Positions 48,110-59,611 of a stretch of 64,000 nt of DNA are shown piece after piece (position 1 is the stretch's first letter; the number at the start of each line of letters is the position of its first letter). The notes beneath the pieces were generated by a model. The model saw nothing but the letters and a program-made list of their open reading frames with translations, was not told the origin of the DNA and ran no database searches. The stretch comes from Calvatia gigantea (Eukaryota; Basidiomycota; Agaricomycetes; Agaricales; Lycoperdaceae): contig JACAAK010000001.1 of assembly GCA_025093985.1 (NCBI GenBank), forward strand, positions 1,178,001-1,242,000. The letters run 5' to 3'. A program made the translations under genes and the position numbers.

Positions 48110-51100
48110 ATGTCCGACCATCATCCATCCCTCGGCATCCAATACGACTCCGACTCTGACATGCAGGTCGATGATCACACTGACTATGTCAGAGGTCCCG
48201 ACGCCGACGCCGACGGCGAGTCTGTCGACGACGATCCCGCTACTACTGTCTCCCCCGCTAACTCCAGCAACGTCAACGCCACTAGCGTCGCCCGCCTCTC
48301 TATCTCCCACTCCCGCCCCATCTCCGTTCGTCGCTTCGCCTTCCTTTTCCTGTTTTTATTTTATTTTATTGACCTAATCATTCTTTCTCCTTCTATAGGA
48401 TGCCGATGACTCTGTATGTCTCCGCTGCTGATTGTATTCTGGCTATAATTTATCCAAGTATCCCCTAGGGCTATGAGGATCAGGCCGATGATGGCGACAA
48501 TGACGACGATGAAGACGATGGCACCTATGCCGATGAAGAATATGGTTCCAAGAAAAAACCTGTAAAGAAGAAAAAGCCGCGCACGCCTTCTGCCAGTGCG
48601 ATCAGACCTCGAGGTTCGTGCTCGCCGTCCTCTTTGGCGTTCCCCGACGCGCTTACTCACACCTCACACCTCCGCCTTACAGCCCCCACTCGCCACGCGT
48701 CCTCTTCTGACTCTGATTCTGAGTATGGTTCTCGTTCTCATAAGCGCAAAAAAAAACCTCGCCAGTCCACTGAAGAGATTAGAGTCTCTAGCCGAGGTGG
48801 CAAAATACCCAACTACGTAGACGACGTCCAGGACTTTGAAAAATTCGAAGAGGAAGAAGCAGTCGACTCCGCTTATTATGTTGATCCCAACGTTCAATAC
48901 CAAGAGGAAGACGAAATCGAGGCCGTTTTGACACACAGCAGGGAAGAAGGCCATGAGAACGACCCCGAGGACCTTTGGTTTGAGAATATTGTGCGGCCGT
49001 GTCTGCTGTCACTGCCTCCGTATTGTTGCTGACGGCACCGACAGCGCTTCCACATCAAATGGAAAAACTTTTCCCACCTCCACAACACCGACGAGACCTA
49101 CGAATTTCTCAAGCGCTTCAGGGGCCTCAAACGGGTTGACAATTATATCAAGGCGTACAAGCAATGGCAGGCCCGCTTAGCTGCTCCTGGTATTTCCCGT
49201 GAAGACGCAGAAGCGTTGTTGCTGGACAAGGAGCGTGAGAAGGAAGAGCTTGAAAACTTTCGCAACGTCGAACGAGTCGTTTCTCACAGGGAAGGCGCTG
49301 GTGGCGAGACGGAGTATTTCTGCAAATGGCAGGGTCTCAATTATGACCACTGTACCTGGGAACTTTCCAAGGACGTCAAACCTATCGCGCAGGCGCAGAT
49401 CGAGGCGTACAGAAAACGTGAAGCGGAGGCCAAGTTCCCCTACAAGAGCGTGTTCTACGCGAGGGGCAACAGACCGCAATTTAAGAAGATCACCCAGGAT
49501 CCTGATTACATAAAGGAAACAGGCGGCGAGCTCAAAGACTTTCAGCTGACCGGCCTTAACTGGCTGGCTTACCTTTGGTCTAAGGGTGAAAATGGTATCC
49601 TCGCAGACGAAATGGGACTCGGAAAGGTACGTCAAATAATAGACTGATCGGCTCTTGCTCACACCCAGCCTCCAGACGGTGCAAACGGTGTCATTTATTT
49701 CCTACCTCTCCCACGAGATGCAGCAGTACGGCCCATTCCTGGTGATCGTTCCTCTATCGACCATCACCGCCTGGCAGACCCAATTTGCGGCCTGGGCACC
49801 AGATATGAATGTTATCACCTATATTGGAACTGCTGCTGCTCGTGAAGTGATCCGCACCTATGAGTTTGGACCATCTAACAAGAAGCTCAAGATGAACGTT
49901 CTGCTGACAACCTATGAGCTTACCTTACGAGACGCCAAGGAACTTGGTGAACTCAAGTGGCAAGTATTGGCTGTTGACGAAGTCCGTATCTTCCCTGCGA
50001 TTTTGAGACCTACGTCCTGACTCTATCTTATTGTAGGCCCATCGCTTGAAGAATTCGGAGAGTCAACTCTATGAGGCGTTGAAGTCTTTCTCGGCAGCCT
50101 CTAAGTTGTTAATCACCGGGACTCCTCTTCAGAACAACGTCAAGGGTGTGTCTATCCTCAAGTTTTTGTGCCACTCAAATTCACACTCCAGCAGAGCTCC
50201 TGTCCCTGATGCACTTCTTGATGCCTGAAAAATGTAAGTAATTACGAAATCTTGATGACATTAGTCTCAACAAAATTCCATAGTCGCCCTTACCAATGAA
50301 TTCGACCTGGCCGATGCCGATCATGAGGAAAGGATCAAAGAATTGCACGAGCAGCTGGAGTCGCTGATGTTAAGACGTCTGAAGCGCGATGTGCTTACAG
50401 AGCTTCCGACAAAGAGTGAACGCATTCTCCGTGTTGAAATGAGTGCTCTTCAGACTCATTTCTACAAGAACATCTTGACCAAGGTATGATGATCGGTAGC
50501 TTAAATTCTCTGCGGTGACTAATCTTTAATTCAATCAGAACTTTGCTGGTCTCGTTAAGAGCGCAAATGGCAATAACAACATTAGCTTATTGAATATTGC
50601 CATGGAACTCAAGAAGGCTGCCAACCACCCGTATCTCTTTGACGGGGCTGAAACACGGAGTGACAGCAACGAGGAAACCCTCAAAGGTCTCGTCATGAAC
50701 AGTGGCAAGATGGTTCTTCTTGATAAATTGCTCACTCGTCTACGTCAAGATGGTCATCGCGTTCTCATCTTCAGCCAGATGGTGAGAATGCTCGATATCC
50801 TGAGTGACTATATGACGCTCCGGGGATACGTGCATCAACGTTTAGACGGTATGGTTTCCTCTGAGCAACGCAAGAAATCCATTGCACACTTCAATGCACC
50901 TGGATCGCCGGACTTTGCTTTCTTGTTGTCTACCCGTGCAGGGGGTTTGGGTATCAATTTGGAGACGGCAGACACCGTTATCATCTTTGATGTGAGCATG
51001 CTGGGTCCCTTTCTCATGTTGTAGCGCAATTCTTACTAGTGCATCTCAGAGTGACTGGAATCCGCAGAATGACTTGCAAGCGATGGCCCGGGCCCATCGG

Positions 51101-53327
51101 ATCGGACAAAAATCGCATGTCAGCGTATACCGCCTTGTCAGCAAAGACACGATGGAAGAGGATGTTTTGGAACGTGCAAAGAAAAAAATGGTTCTCGAAT
51201 ATGCGAGTGAGTGGTTTTAGCCATTTGTATTACGGCATTTTAGGATATTGACTCAAGCACCGCGCAGTTATTAACCAGATGGATACATCACAAGCTCATC
51301 TGGGTTCAAAGGCGCAAGGGAAGGACCCCCACAAGCCGGACAATTTGAGTAAAGAGGAGTTGACCGCCGTATTGAAGTATGGTGCTCAGAAGATGTTCGT
51401 GCATTTTCCCTATATCCAATTAGGTAGTGCTGATGAGCCTTTGTAGGTTTGACAAGGATGACACCACCCAGAGTAAAAAGCTGGATGAAATGGATCTCGA
51501 TGATATCCTCAATCGGGCCGAGGATCATGAAACAATAGGTGCTGATGGGGGCACATCGTTGGGTGGTGAGGGCTTCTTGGCACAGTTCGCGGCTGTGAGT
51601 GATGTGAAGAATGACATGAGCTGGGAGGAGATCATTCCCCTGGATGAGCGGCAAAAATTCGAGAGTGAAGAGGATCAGAAGAAAGCGGAAGAGCTGGCGG
51701 CGCAGGAATCTCGTGACAGGAAGCGGACACATGCCCAGGTTTCTTATGAAGGCATGGATGTGGACCATCCACCATCTACTAACGCGCCGAAGAAGCCCAA
51801 GGTGCCTGGGGCCCAGAGGAAGTCAGCGAGCCAGAAGGCCATGGAACTTAAGGAGCGAGATGTACGTGTGCTGATCAGGAGTTTACAGAGATGGGGCGAT
51901 ATCAGGCAACGCTATGATGTGATTGTAAGTTGATTCTGCTTTGTGATTGTATTGGCCCTCTGACAATTATGATAGGTCGCTGAATCCAAGCTCCAAGATA
52001 AGAACAGGGGCATGCTATTAGATGTCTCTGATGAGATCATAGATATCTGTGCGCAAGCGGTCAGGGAGAACGAGGATCAAAAGCGCTCTCGAATCGCGTC
52101 AGGCGAAACCCTGACGAATGCACAGAAGAGCAAGGCTGTTCTTGTAACATGCCGAGGTGTTGGTAACATAAATGCCGAAACTGTCCTTTCCCGGCATCGT
52201 GACCTCCAAATCCTCTACAACGTCCTTTCCGAGTTGGACGATCCGTACAAGTGGGCCATCCCTGTCGAGAACATTCGTCCCACCCTAAACTGGTCCGGTC
52301 GCTGGGGTCCTCAGGATGATTCTATGCTTCTCGTCGGCGCGTTTCTTTATGGCTTTGGCAATTGGGAAGCCATGCAGAAGGACTCCAAGCTAGGGCTCGA
52401 TGGCAAGTTCTTCTTGGAGGAGGGCAAGAAAGGTGAAGATGCAGCGAGTCGACCTATACCCAATGCTATTCATCTTGTCCGTCGGGGAGACTTCTTGCTT
52501 GGACTGTTGCGCGAACATGAAGAAAAACTGCGTTCGTACGAAAGCTCGTTACGCAACAAGGGTTTCAAGGTCTCAGCTTCGCCACCGCCACCAATCGCGC
52601 CTTCGTCCTCCTACTCCCACCTCAACAGTATGAGGCGTCGAGCAGAAAGCGAAGCCGTGGCGAGTATAGACGATACAAGTTCGAAGAAGCGGAAGCGGAG
52701 ACCTACGCCAACGTTTACTGACTCTGAGTCCTCCGATGAATGGTGGGTCCCTGACAATTACCCCGATCTCCATGCTAAGGATTGACGTTCCCTTTCCTCA
52801 GCCCGTCGATGGACGAAGCTGCCACAAAGGAAGAATTACGACCTGTGAAGAAACAACTGGTGCGTACTATTCCCATTGACTTTTGATATCAATTTCTAAG
52901 TTCGTTGCAGAAACAACTCAAATTATCCGGGGAAGACATGCCAAGAGAAGACAAAGTTGCAATCCTGAAGGATTCTCTGGCCGCTATTGGTCGCCGCATC
53001 GAGGTGGTGTTGCAAGCAAAGGTCTCTGTCGGAGAAGACAGCGAACGATGGAGACGACATCTATGGACGTGAGTCACTCGCTCGCCTATTTCCTCGACCT
53101 TGTACCAAGCTATTTTCGCCAGGTTTGTCACATTATTCTGGCCCAAGAAAGTAAAAGCCTCGAAGCTTGAAGAGATCCACGCGAAAATGGTGATGAAAGA
53201 GTCGACGCCTCGGGTACCATCTTCAGATGGCAGTGCCCTAAAGAAACCAAGAGTTGGTGGCAAAACCAATGGTTCATCATCCGCCCCTTCGGCCTCTGCT
53301 AGGACAAACGGAAAATCATACCGGTGA
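48110..53327 (+). CDS. chd1: CHD1 chromatin remodeller
   Basis: ATP-dependent nucleosome-spacing enzyme of transcribed chromatin, about 1,400 residues in some 20 exons. ATG at 48110. Exon 1 ends at 48325, and exon 2 is only 15 nt (48399-48413). Order of parts: acidic/basic N-terminus; tandem chromodomains ([40 protein letters not shown]); SNF2 helicase motifs DEMGLGKTVQT (split by an intron after GK), [15 protein letters not shown] (split by an intron), [58 protein letters not shown]. Then the SANT-SLIDE DNA-binding region ([33 protein letters not shown]) and the C-terminal CHCT/DUF4208 domain (WRRHLW joined to [10 protein letters not shown]). Stop at 53325-53327. All junctions I followed are GT-AG and in frame; no frameshift in 5.2 kb. 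Confidence 0.95.
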
Positions 53328-53611
53328 TCACCTCTGTTCTGGATTATTCACACTTACTCTTTTTAAATTCACCTTACATTTATTCGGTTCACCCCTTTTT
53401 CCTCGTAACTGCCTGTATTCTACTCCGCCCTCTTTGTCATAGTCGTAGTTAACGTGTACTAGTTCTTTCCGTGCTACACAGTAATGGCAGAAATCACATT
53501 ATCTATCTGACAAGTATTCTGGGCGGGCTACCTGATAGCAGGCAATCTTGGAGTGAGGCATCTGCGGCCTACGATATTAGTCTTTAAGTGAACAGAAAAT
53601 ACCAATCTCCT

Positions 53612-54614
53612 TCAGCGTGTTGGGTCACGAAGGATACCTAGTGGAGTAGCGGTCACAGTCCCGTTATGCCTGGATGGGCCTGGTTTGGTCTGCCATGTGG
53701 AAGGTTGTCCATTACTGAGACTACTCCTTCGTATACGTGGTTGACGTTCTTGGTTTCGAGAAGTACTTGCTCGTTGACTGTCCGCAGTGGCCCCATTTGC
53801 CTGCGGCGTTGGATTCTGAGCACCTGAGATACCGTAAGCCTCAAACGAGCGGGCCGACGGCGAATACAAACATACCCGAAATCACTTTGAGGTCGGCTTC
53901 CCGATGGAAGCTCTGCATCAGCGCGGTATAACGTTTAACTTGCTGCTTTATTTCTGCTGCACGCTCCAAATTTCCTTCCGATACCGCCCATTTGCGTTCT
54001 TCCCTATACCGGCGGCGCTCGCTGTCGGCCAAGGACGCGCGCGCTCTGAGGGCAGCCACTTCTCGTTCGAGTGGAGTCATGTTTTCTTTAGCGCGTATGA
54101 GGTCAGAATTAGAGTCGACGGAAGTGATGTCAGATACAGGGTTGTATTTGTGGTGCCGTTCACTCTCGCTGCCTCCCTGGACACTGGCCCGGAACTGGAC
54201 AATGCGCTGCCTTTTGGGTACATCTGGGGTCGAATAACTGACTTTTCTTCGTTTCCGTTCGGGGGGAGGGCTGAAGTTGCTGAAGGCAGATTCGACAAAT
54301 TGGGTGATTAAATCAGTCCCAACGTATCCTAGCGCAACACCAATAATGGTGATTGCACATTTATTGAGGTCGGGGTATATGTTGAGCTCGACGAAGAGTT
54401 TTACTGCAATGGCAATGGCAACTGGGAGACCTAGGTTGGAATTCCTGACAGCATAATGGAGTGCAATCCCTTGCCAGATTCCAGGAAGGACGTGGTCCTT
54501 CAGGGAGGTCTCTTCAGTGCGGTGGAGAAAATCGAGGAGAATGCGGGCACCAAGGCCAACAAGAAGGGCTGGAGCAGGTTGGATGGGCATGTTGTGTATC
54601 AGTGAGGGTATCAT
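53612..54614 (-). CDS. Unrecognised two-helix membrane protein
   Basis: I do not recognise the family. The minus-strand start is ATG at 54614, or more conservatively the ATG at 54590 (M-P-I-Q-P-A-P-A-L-L). The N-terminal third has hydrophobic segments (ALLVGLGARILLDFL; LPVAIAIAVKLFVELNIYPD; KCAITIIGVALGYVGTDLIT), a basic stretch (PPPERKRRKVSY) and a coiled-coil segment (LEREVAALRARASLADSERR; AAEIKQQVKRYTALMQSFHR). A 48-nt intron (donor GTATGT, acceptor ATCTCAG) joins a Ser/Thr/Gln-rich tail ending L-R-D-P-T-R at 53612. This layout suggests a membrane anchor with a cytosolic or nuclear coiled coil; no function can be claimed. Convergent with chd1 and divergent to nothing nearby: slu7 stops 166 bp upstream on the same strand. 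Confidence 0.65.
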
Positions 54615-54780
54615 AGGCACATAGCCGTTGTCGTTGTTTGAGGCGTTGAGCGCCGAGGATCGTCACAAAACTTGTCCAAATCAGCTCGTCAACTCGCAAA
54701 CACGTGCCGTTGTCACATGATCACCAGTATGATACAAAATACTGGAAGAAAGTACAAAGTCGCAAAGAAACAAGTACTAG

Positions 54781-56732
54781 TTAGTAGTCTCCCTCGTCTA
54801 CATAATTGGCCATAGGGTCTTCTACCATACGTCGAGTCATTCGGTATGCCTCTATCGCAAGAATGAGTATGAATCCGAGCCAGATACACCTTTAACTTAC
54901 CAAGTTCCTCTTCTGTTACCTCATGCGTTCCGGTTTCGAGCACTCCCTTTCGCCGCTTTCCTTGTCTATCTTCGTCACCACCCCTTCCCTTCCGCTTCTT
55001 TTCTTCAGCCAGAGCCCGTGTTAGCCTATCCTGATCCAACTTCACATCTCCTTCTCCGACCCGCTTCTTTGAGTAATTCTGCTCAACCTTGGTTGCTACA
55101 GTGTCAGGCTGTTCGTCCTCGGGAGCCGGGGATGGTGAGGCAGCGAGGAGACGTTGAGCAGAGGATGCCTCAGCAGCCTCAATTCCAGCTCCACCAGCAC
55201 AGTATGAAAGGTGGACAGTCGAATGACAACAGGCATAGCCCCAGTTACCACCTGATTTGTCGTACCAAGACCCCCACACTGAGGTGTGGTTGTTGACATG
55301 GACTAATAGAGCGCAAGATAAATGAAAGAAACATACAAAAGAAAAGAAGAAATTATTTACCATCTTCTGGATATTTCGACTTGTTCAACATCCTCTCTCT
55401 TCCCTTAATGACCTGCCCTGTCCGCGAGTACTCGACGTAGTCCTCCGTTTGTCCTTGCCGAAGTTCACGCGGTGCTGCTTGAAGGAACTCTTCACCGCCA
55501 TACTTGGCCAGAATACTGACCTTCGTAGTGTCCTTCAACTCGGCCTTCTTCTCTTTGAACTCTCGGTGAAGAAGCTCGCCAGCGGTGGGATTTGAAGTTA
55601 GGTGTACATCATTTCCGCGTGCAGCGGCATTCCACGCGAACAGTTGCAAATTTTGAACATCTTCGACCTCACCCGTATAGCGGAAGAAGTTTTCACCCGC
55701 GAACTTGGACTAAAATTAAAATTATGAATAAAATTAAAATTATGAATGCTACGAAGTCCTGTACAATGAACACACACCTCTTCTGGGGGTACATTCTTGA
55801 TAGGTGCATCACGCATAGAACGGGTTTTGGGGTCATAGTATGCGCTTTCGGGGTCAAGGTTAAGGAGATACTTGGCCGTATCTTCGCGAATACGCAGGTT
55901 GCGCACAGTGATTCGCGTCTTCGTATCCAACTTCTGGCCCTACAGCATCTGCAGCGTCTGCATACTTATCCTCGTCTGCATCCTCCTCGTCGCTTGAGCC
56001 AAAGTCAAGATCCCCTTGCTTTCCCTCAGCTTTTCCCGCCTTGGCTACTTTTCGTACCACTGCTAGGTCGGTTGTTGTCTGCTTATCAATTTCCTCCTCC
56101 CGCAATTTCTGCCTCGCCGCTTCCATTGCAGAATAATGCTCATACACTCTCGTGTGCTCCGCCGGATCATATCCATTGTACCTATCGCGCTTTGCGTCGT
56201 ATCCAGCCGCAATTTCTTGTATGACGTCGTCGGCCTGGATGTCCTTGTTGGTATATTTTGCACCCTTCTTCCGTGGCCGTTCTAGACAATCTTTCTTCGC
56301 ATGTGTCATCGCACCACAATTCTCGCAAGCTCCCTTGCGGTACTTTTTTGCTGCCGGCCCAGCTTTTACTCCTCGGTCGTACCAGCTATCGAGCTTTGAC
56401 CCTTCTTGCTCCGGTCGACGTTGATGGCTCAAAGAGGGTGCGCCTGTATCAAGGTACCATGGTGCCTGTGAGATGTACTCTGGAAACAATGTCAGTATTA
56501 ATACAAATTCAGAGATGCAGCCATTGGCAATGCGTACGGGGAATATGGGGATTGATAGGTTTTCCCTCCTCATCGAGAGCAGCGGGTGCCGTACCAGCCT
56601 TCCGAGCTGCATCGAGATCTTTTTGTCGTCGGAACTCTTCGCGAGAGAGTTTTCCAATACCTGTAAATACAAATGGCCTTGAGTGCCCTCTGTTCGTCAA
56701 GAAGAGAAAACATACACACTGGCTGAGGCCAT
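54781..56732 (-). CDS. slu7: SLU7 pre-mRNA splicing factor (one apparent frameshift)
   Basis: Second-step splicing factor involved in 3' splice-site choice. The minus-strand ATG is at 56732; a 13-nt first exon (M-A-S-A) is spliced to [20 protein letters not shown]. Then [20 protein letters not shown], the CCHC zinc knuckle [20 protein letters not shown], the basic motif [36 protein letters not shown], and an acidic stretch ([14 protein letters not shown]). After that the conserved frame continues one base out of phase: [60 protein letters not shown]. The tail exons give [20 protein letters not shown] and end [10 protein letters not shown] at 54781. The surplus base is in the G run complementary to 55938-55940; no GT-AG intron can explain it. 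Identity is certain. Confidence 0.93.
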
Positions 56733-56846
56733 GATGGTGGTTCACGAGTGGTTTATGTGGAGGCTGAGCAAATTGGAGTGACGGAGAGTATTCTCGATTA
56801 GGTAATGTATTTACTCCTGTGTATAAATAACTCTTGCCCATCTAAG

Positions 56847-59507
56847 TTACGAAGTCAGTCCACGCAGCCTAGCTACATCAACAAGAATAGATTCTGTGGT
56901 CTCTTTTTCTCTAAGCTTAGCCCTCAAATCCTCTTCATTCATCTCTGCATATGTTCTCCAACCCTCGAGGCCCTCATACTCCACGTTCAAGGCCCGTACA
57001 ATGTTCGTTAAATATTCCAGATCAGACGCAAGTTGTGCCGCACCCCCTGCAGACAAAGAGGCAATCCCCGGCAAAACCTCCTCAACGACGTACTGCAAGA
57101 ACGTGTGACCAAGGGAAAGGAGCCACGCGGAAGAGACGGCTTCAGGATCAACGACAGCGCTGGGTTTACCGGTGAATGACATAGAAGCCCGCCGGACATG
57201 CCCCCCTCCGTAGGAAGGCACTTCTGGAGCCAGTGGTTCAACGAGTCCCTTGAGCATCTCAAAATCCAGGTGCGGGAGTGTTTGAAGAGAGAATGATAGC
57301 GCGTCATCATCCGCATAAACTTCGAACAGCCTTGGGAGATTGAGCAGCCCCTCTGCTACCTTTTGCATCGTTTCACTTGGTGGTAAGGAGAACGTGGGTA
57401 CTCTGAGTTTGCTTTCATTAGTAGCTGAACCGGACTTCGGACCCCCTGCCGCAGCCCACATCGCCAGCGAAGGATACGAGCTGAGGTGTCGTCGTAACGG
57501 CGAGAGGATTGTTTTTTGTAGGGTAGTCTGGCATGTCTGAGCGAACAGAGATAGCGATCTGCGGGCATTGCCAAGCAGAGGCTCGGAAGACTGGTGGAGG
57601 TGTTGTCCAGGACGAGAATGGGTCGAGTCTGTGTCAACACTCGCCAACAGCGTCTGGAGCTCTGCAGAATTGAGTGTTGACTGTTCCAGCAGTTGGTTCT
57701 CCCCCCGCGCTGGCCCGACACTAAAATTCAGTGGGTCATTCCGAGCCAAGTTGAACTGCGTCGCTACTTGAGCCAGGTAGTTCCGAAGCTTTGTTTCAAA
57801 GCTATTCAACCGTTCTGAGACCGTGCGGGCAGAAGATAAAAGGTGGAGGCATAGCTGGATATTGGACCAGTCATGAGCCGTGTAGTCCATATCCATCAAA
57901 TCTTCGTCACCTAAGACTCCCCTTCCGGTAGAAGAGGACTGTAACGTCTTGGTTTGCAATTCGGCTGTCCATAGCTCCATGAAGGACTTGAAAAAATCGT
58001 CCAGTGCCCAAACAAGGCCTACAACACCATAACCATGGGTGAACGCACTGCACCTCCCCATACTGCCCTCTGCGAGACCGAAGATGTCAACAGCTCGCTC
58101 CCGCAGCAGCCGAGGGCGGTCACCACCATCTGCCCCACCTTGGGTATCGCCAGCAGTGATTTCCGCAAGAGTGTGCTCTAAAAACCGTTTCTCCAAAGAT
58201 CCATAATCAACTTGGTAGTCGAGGAAGGGTTGGAAGAGCTCTTGCTCCCACTCCATGATATCAACTTTCTGTGAGAGCGTTTGCTGGATTGCGCCAGCCG
58301 AACTTGATACGGATCGATGTTGGCCAGGACGCCATGAGATTGACATGCGGCTAGAACGCCGTCGCGTATGTGTTGGTTTCTCAGCATTGCTTGGACGCCG
58401 AGCTATTGGTGCACTGGCCGCAAATCGAACCTTTTCCATGATTTTGTCCACTGACACTGCGAATTCCTCCGTAAGGCGAAGTGCCGAAATAAGCTCTGTG
58501 AGCGCGACTTCATTTTTCTTACTAACGAGCGAGGACAGCCGTTGTGGATAGGTGGGTTGAAGTGCCGAGAGTGTGGATGCGACGAAAGACGAGAGCGTAA
58601 TGTGTGGATCAGGAAAAATAGAGCATATAGGGGTACGTTCGGCGTTGAGAACCGAGGACAGCGTGTCGTAGAATTTGTTGAGGAACTCTGTAAATGGCTG
58701 ACGAGAATTGTGCAAGGTCTCCCCCTCAGTAGTTGGTTCATCGCAGTCTACGAGCCAGGCCGTTTGCCATAAGCTGACTACAGTGGACCTCCGAGCAGCA
58801 TAATAATAGTTGCGGAATTCGGATTCGCGTTGTATGATGGAGAAGATGGAAAAATATTCTTTACAGTTCACAACCTCTTGCGCATTGATGGCGGACACCA
58901 AGGCGGAGCTAAGAGACGCCTCGAGTTGGTTTTGCAGATTCACCATAAGAGCCCGTCGCGGGTCGTATTCCGGGGTATTCTGGAAGACCACCATACTTTT
59001 ATTTGCCTCTGAGAGTCGTTCGGCCGCCTTGGCGTAGTTCTTCTCCGCTATGAGCGATGCCACCTCTAACTCAAGCGTACTCCAGCTCTCGGCCTCCCTC
59101 AAAACTTCCCGTGCAGCCTCCATCCGATTTTTTATCAGATCCAACTCATGCAACTGTCTGAGGACAACATCAGTCGTATCCGGTACCGCTACGCGAGCCT
59201 TGTGATGGACATCGACCAGATTACTTTGCAACGCTAGTGCCGCATCTTTCATGAAATGTAGGTCATAAGCCAAACGAGGTATACTGCGCGATACGTCGTT
59301 GATGATATGTTCTAGTTGTGCCGACGAGTCCTCCGAAGCGATATCCAGGGTTGTGAGGAGTTGTGTGATCTGTTGGTCGAGTTCGGTGAGATTGGCCGCG
59401 TTGAGATCATCGGTGTTGTCAGAAAAGGCGAGAGTATCGTTGATCCAAGAGACGACGTCGTCATATCGCTCAACGGAATCCACTACTTGTGTCGTGGAAG
59501 TTGACAT
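56847..59507 (-). CDS. cog7: COG7, conserved oligomeric Golgi subunit 7
   Basis: Lobe-B subunit of the COG tethering complex for retrograde intra-Golgi traffic and glycosylation-enzyme recycling. Single exon of 886 residues on the minus strand, ATG at 59507. The N-terminal COG7 signature covers the first 200 residues: VVSWINDTLAF, LDQQITQLLTTLDIASEDSS, SRSIPRLAYDLHFMKDAALA, QLHELDLIKNRMEAAREVLR, ESWSTLELEVASLIAEKNYA, LVSAINAQEVVNCKEYFSIF. The middle has a Ser/Arg-rich insert (RRPSNAEKPTHTRRRSSRMS). It is the longest uninterrupted open frame in the window, which is unusual among its intron-rich neighbours. Tandem on the minus strand with snapc3 upstream (104 bp) and slu7 downstream (114 bp). 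Confidence 0.92.
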   Translation of the reverse strand: MSTSTTQVVDSVERYDDVVSWINDTLAFSDNTDDLNAANLTELDQQITQLLTTLDIASEDSSAQLEHIINDVSRSIPRLAYDLHFMKDAALALQSNLVDVHHKARVAVPDTTDVVLRQLHELDLIKNRMEAAREVLREAESWSTLELEVASLIAEKNYAKAAERLSEANKSMVVFQNTPEYDPRRALMVNLQNQLEASLSSALVSAINAQEVVNCKEYFSIFSIIQRESEFRNYYYAARRSTVVSLWQTAWLVDCDEPTTEGETLHNSRQPFTEFLNKFYDTLSSVLNAERTPICSIFPDPHITLSSFVASTLSALQPTYPQRLSSLVSKKNEVALTELISALRLTEEFAVSVDKIMEKVRFAASAPIARRPSNAEKPTHTRRRSSRMSISWRPGQHRSVSSSAGAIQQTLSQKVDIMEWEQELFQPFLDYQVDYGSLEKRFLEHTLAEITAGDTQGGADGGDRPRLLRERAVDIFGLAEGSMGRCSAFTHGYGVVGLVWALDDFFKSFMELWTAELQTKTLQSSSTGRGVLGDEDLMDMDYTAHDWSNIQLCLHLLSSARTVSERLNSFETKLRNYLAQVATQFNLARNDPLNFSVGPARGENQLLEQSTLNSAELQTLLASVDTDSTHSRPGQHLHQSSEPLLGNARRSLSLFAQTCQTTLQKTILSPLRRHLSSYPSLAMWAAAGGPKSGSATNESKLRVPTFSLPPSETMQKVAEGLLNLPRLFEVYADDDALSFSLQTLPHLDFEMLKGLVEPLAPEVPSYGGGHVRRASMSFTGKPSAVVDPEAVSSAWLLSLGHTFLQYVVEEVLPGIASLSAGGAAQLASDLEYLTNIVRALNVEYEGLEGWRTYAEMNEEDLRAKLREKETTESILVDVARLRGLTS

Positions 59508-59611
59508 TATGGCATGGTCAAAGTCAAGGAATACCTTAATTCCTGACCAGAAGTTAAGTGTGTTTGTCCCACCTTGGTAAATGACTAATGATTAATGATT
59601 ATTGGAACTGA

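Noticed and set aside
56640..56732. Missing start for slu7
   Set aside because: A 13-nt first exon (ATGGCCTCAGCCA) with donor GTGTGT gives M-A-S-A-S-I-G-K in frame, so no frameshift or lost exon is needed.
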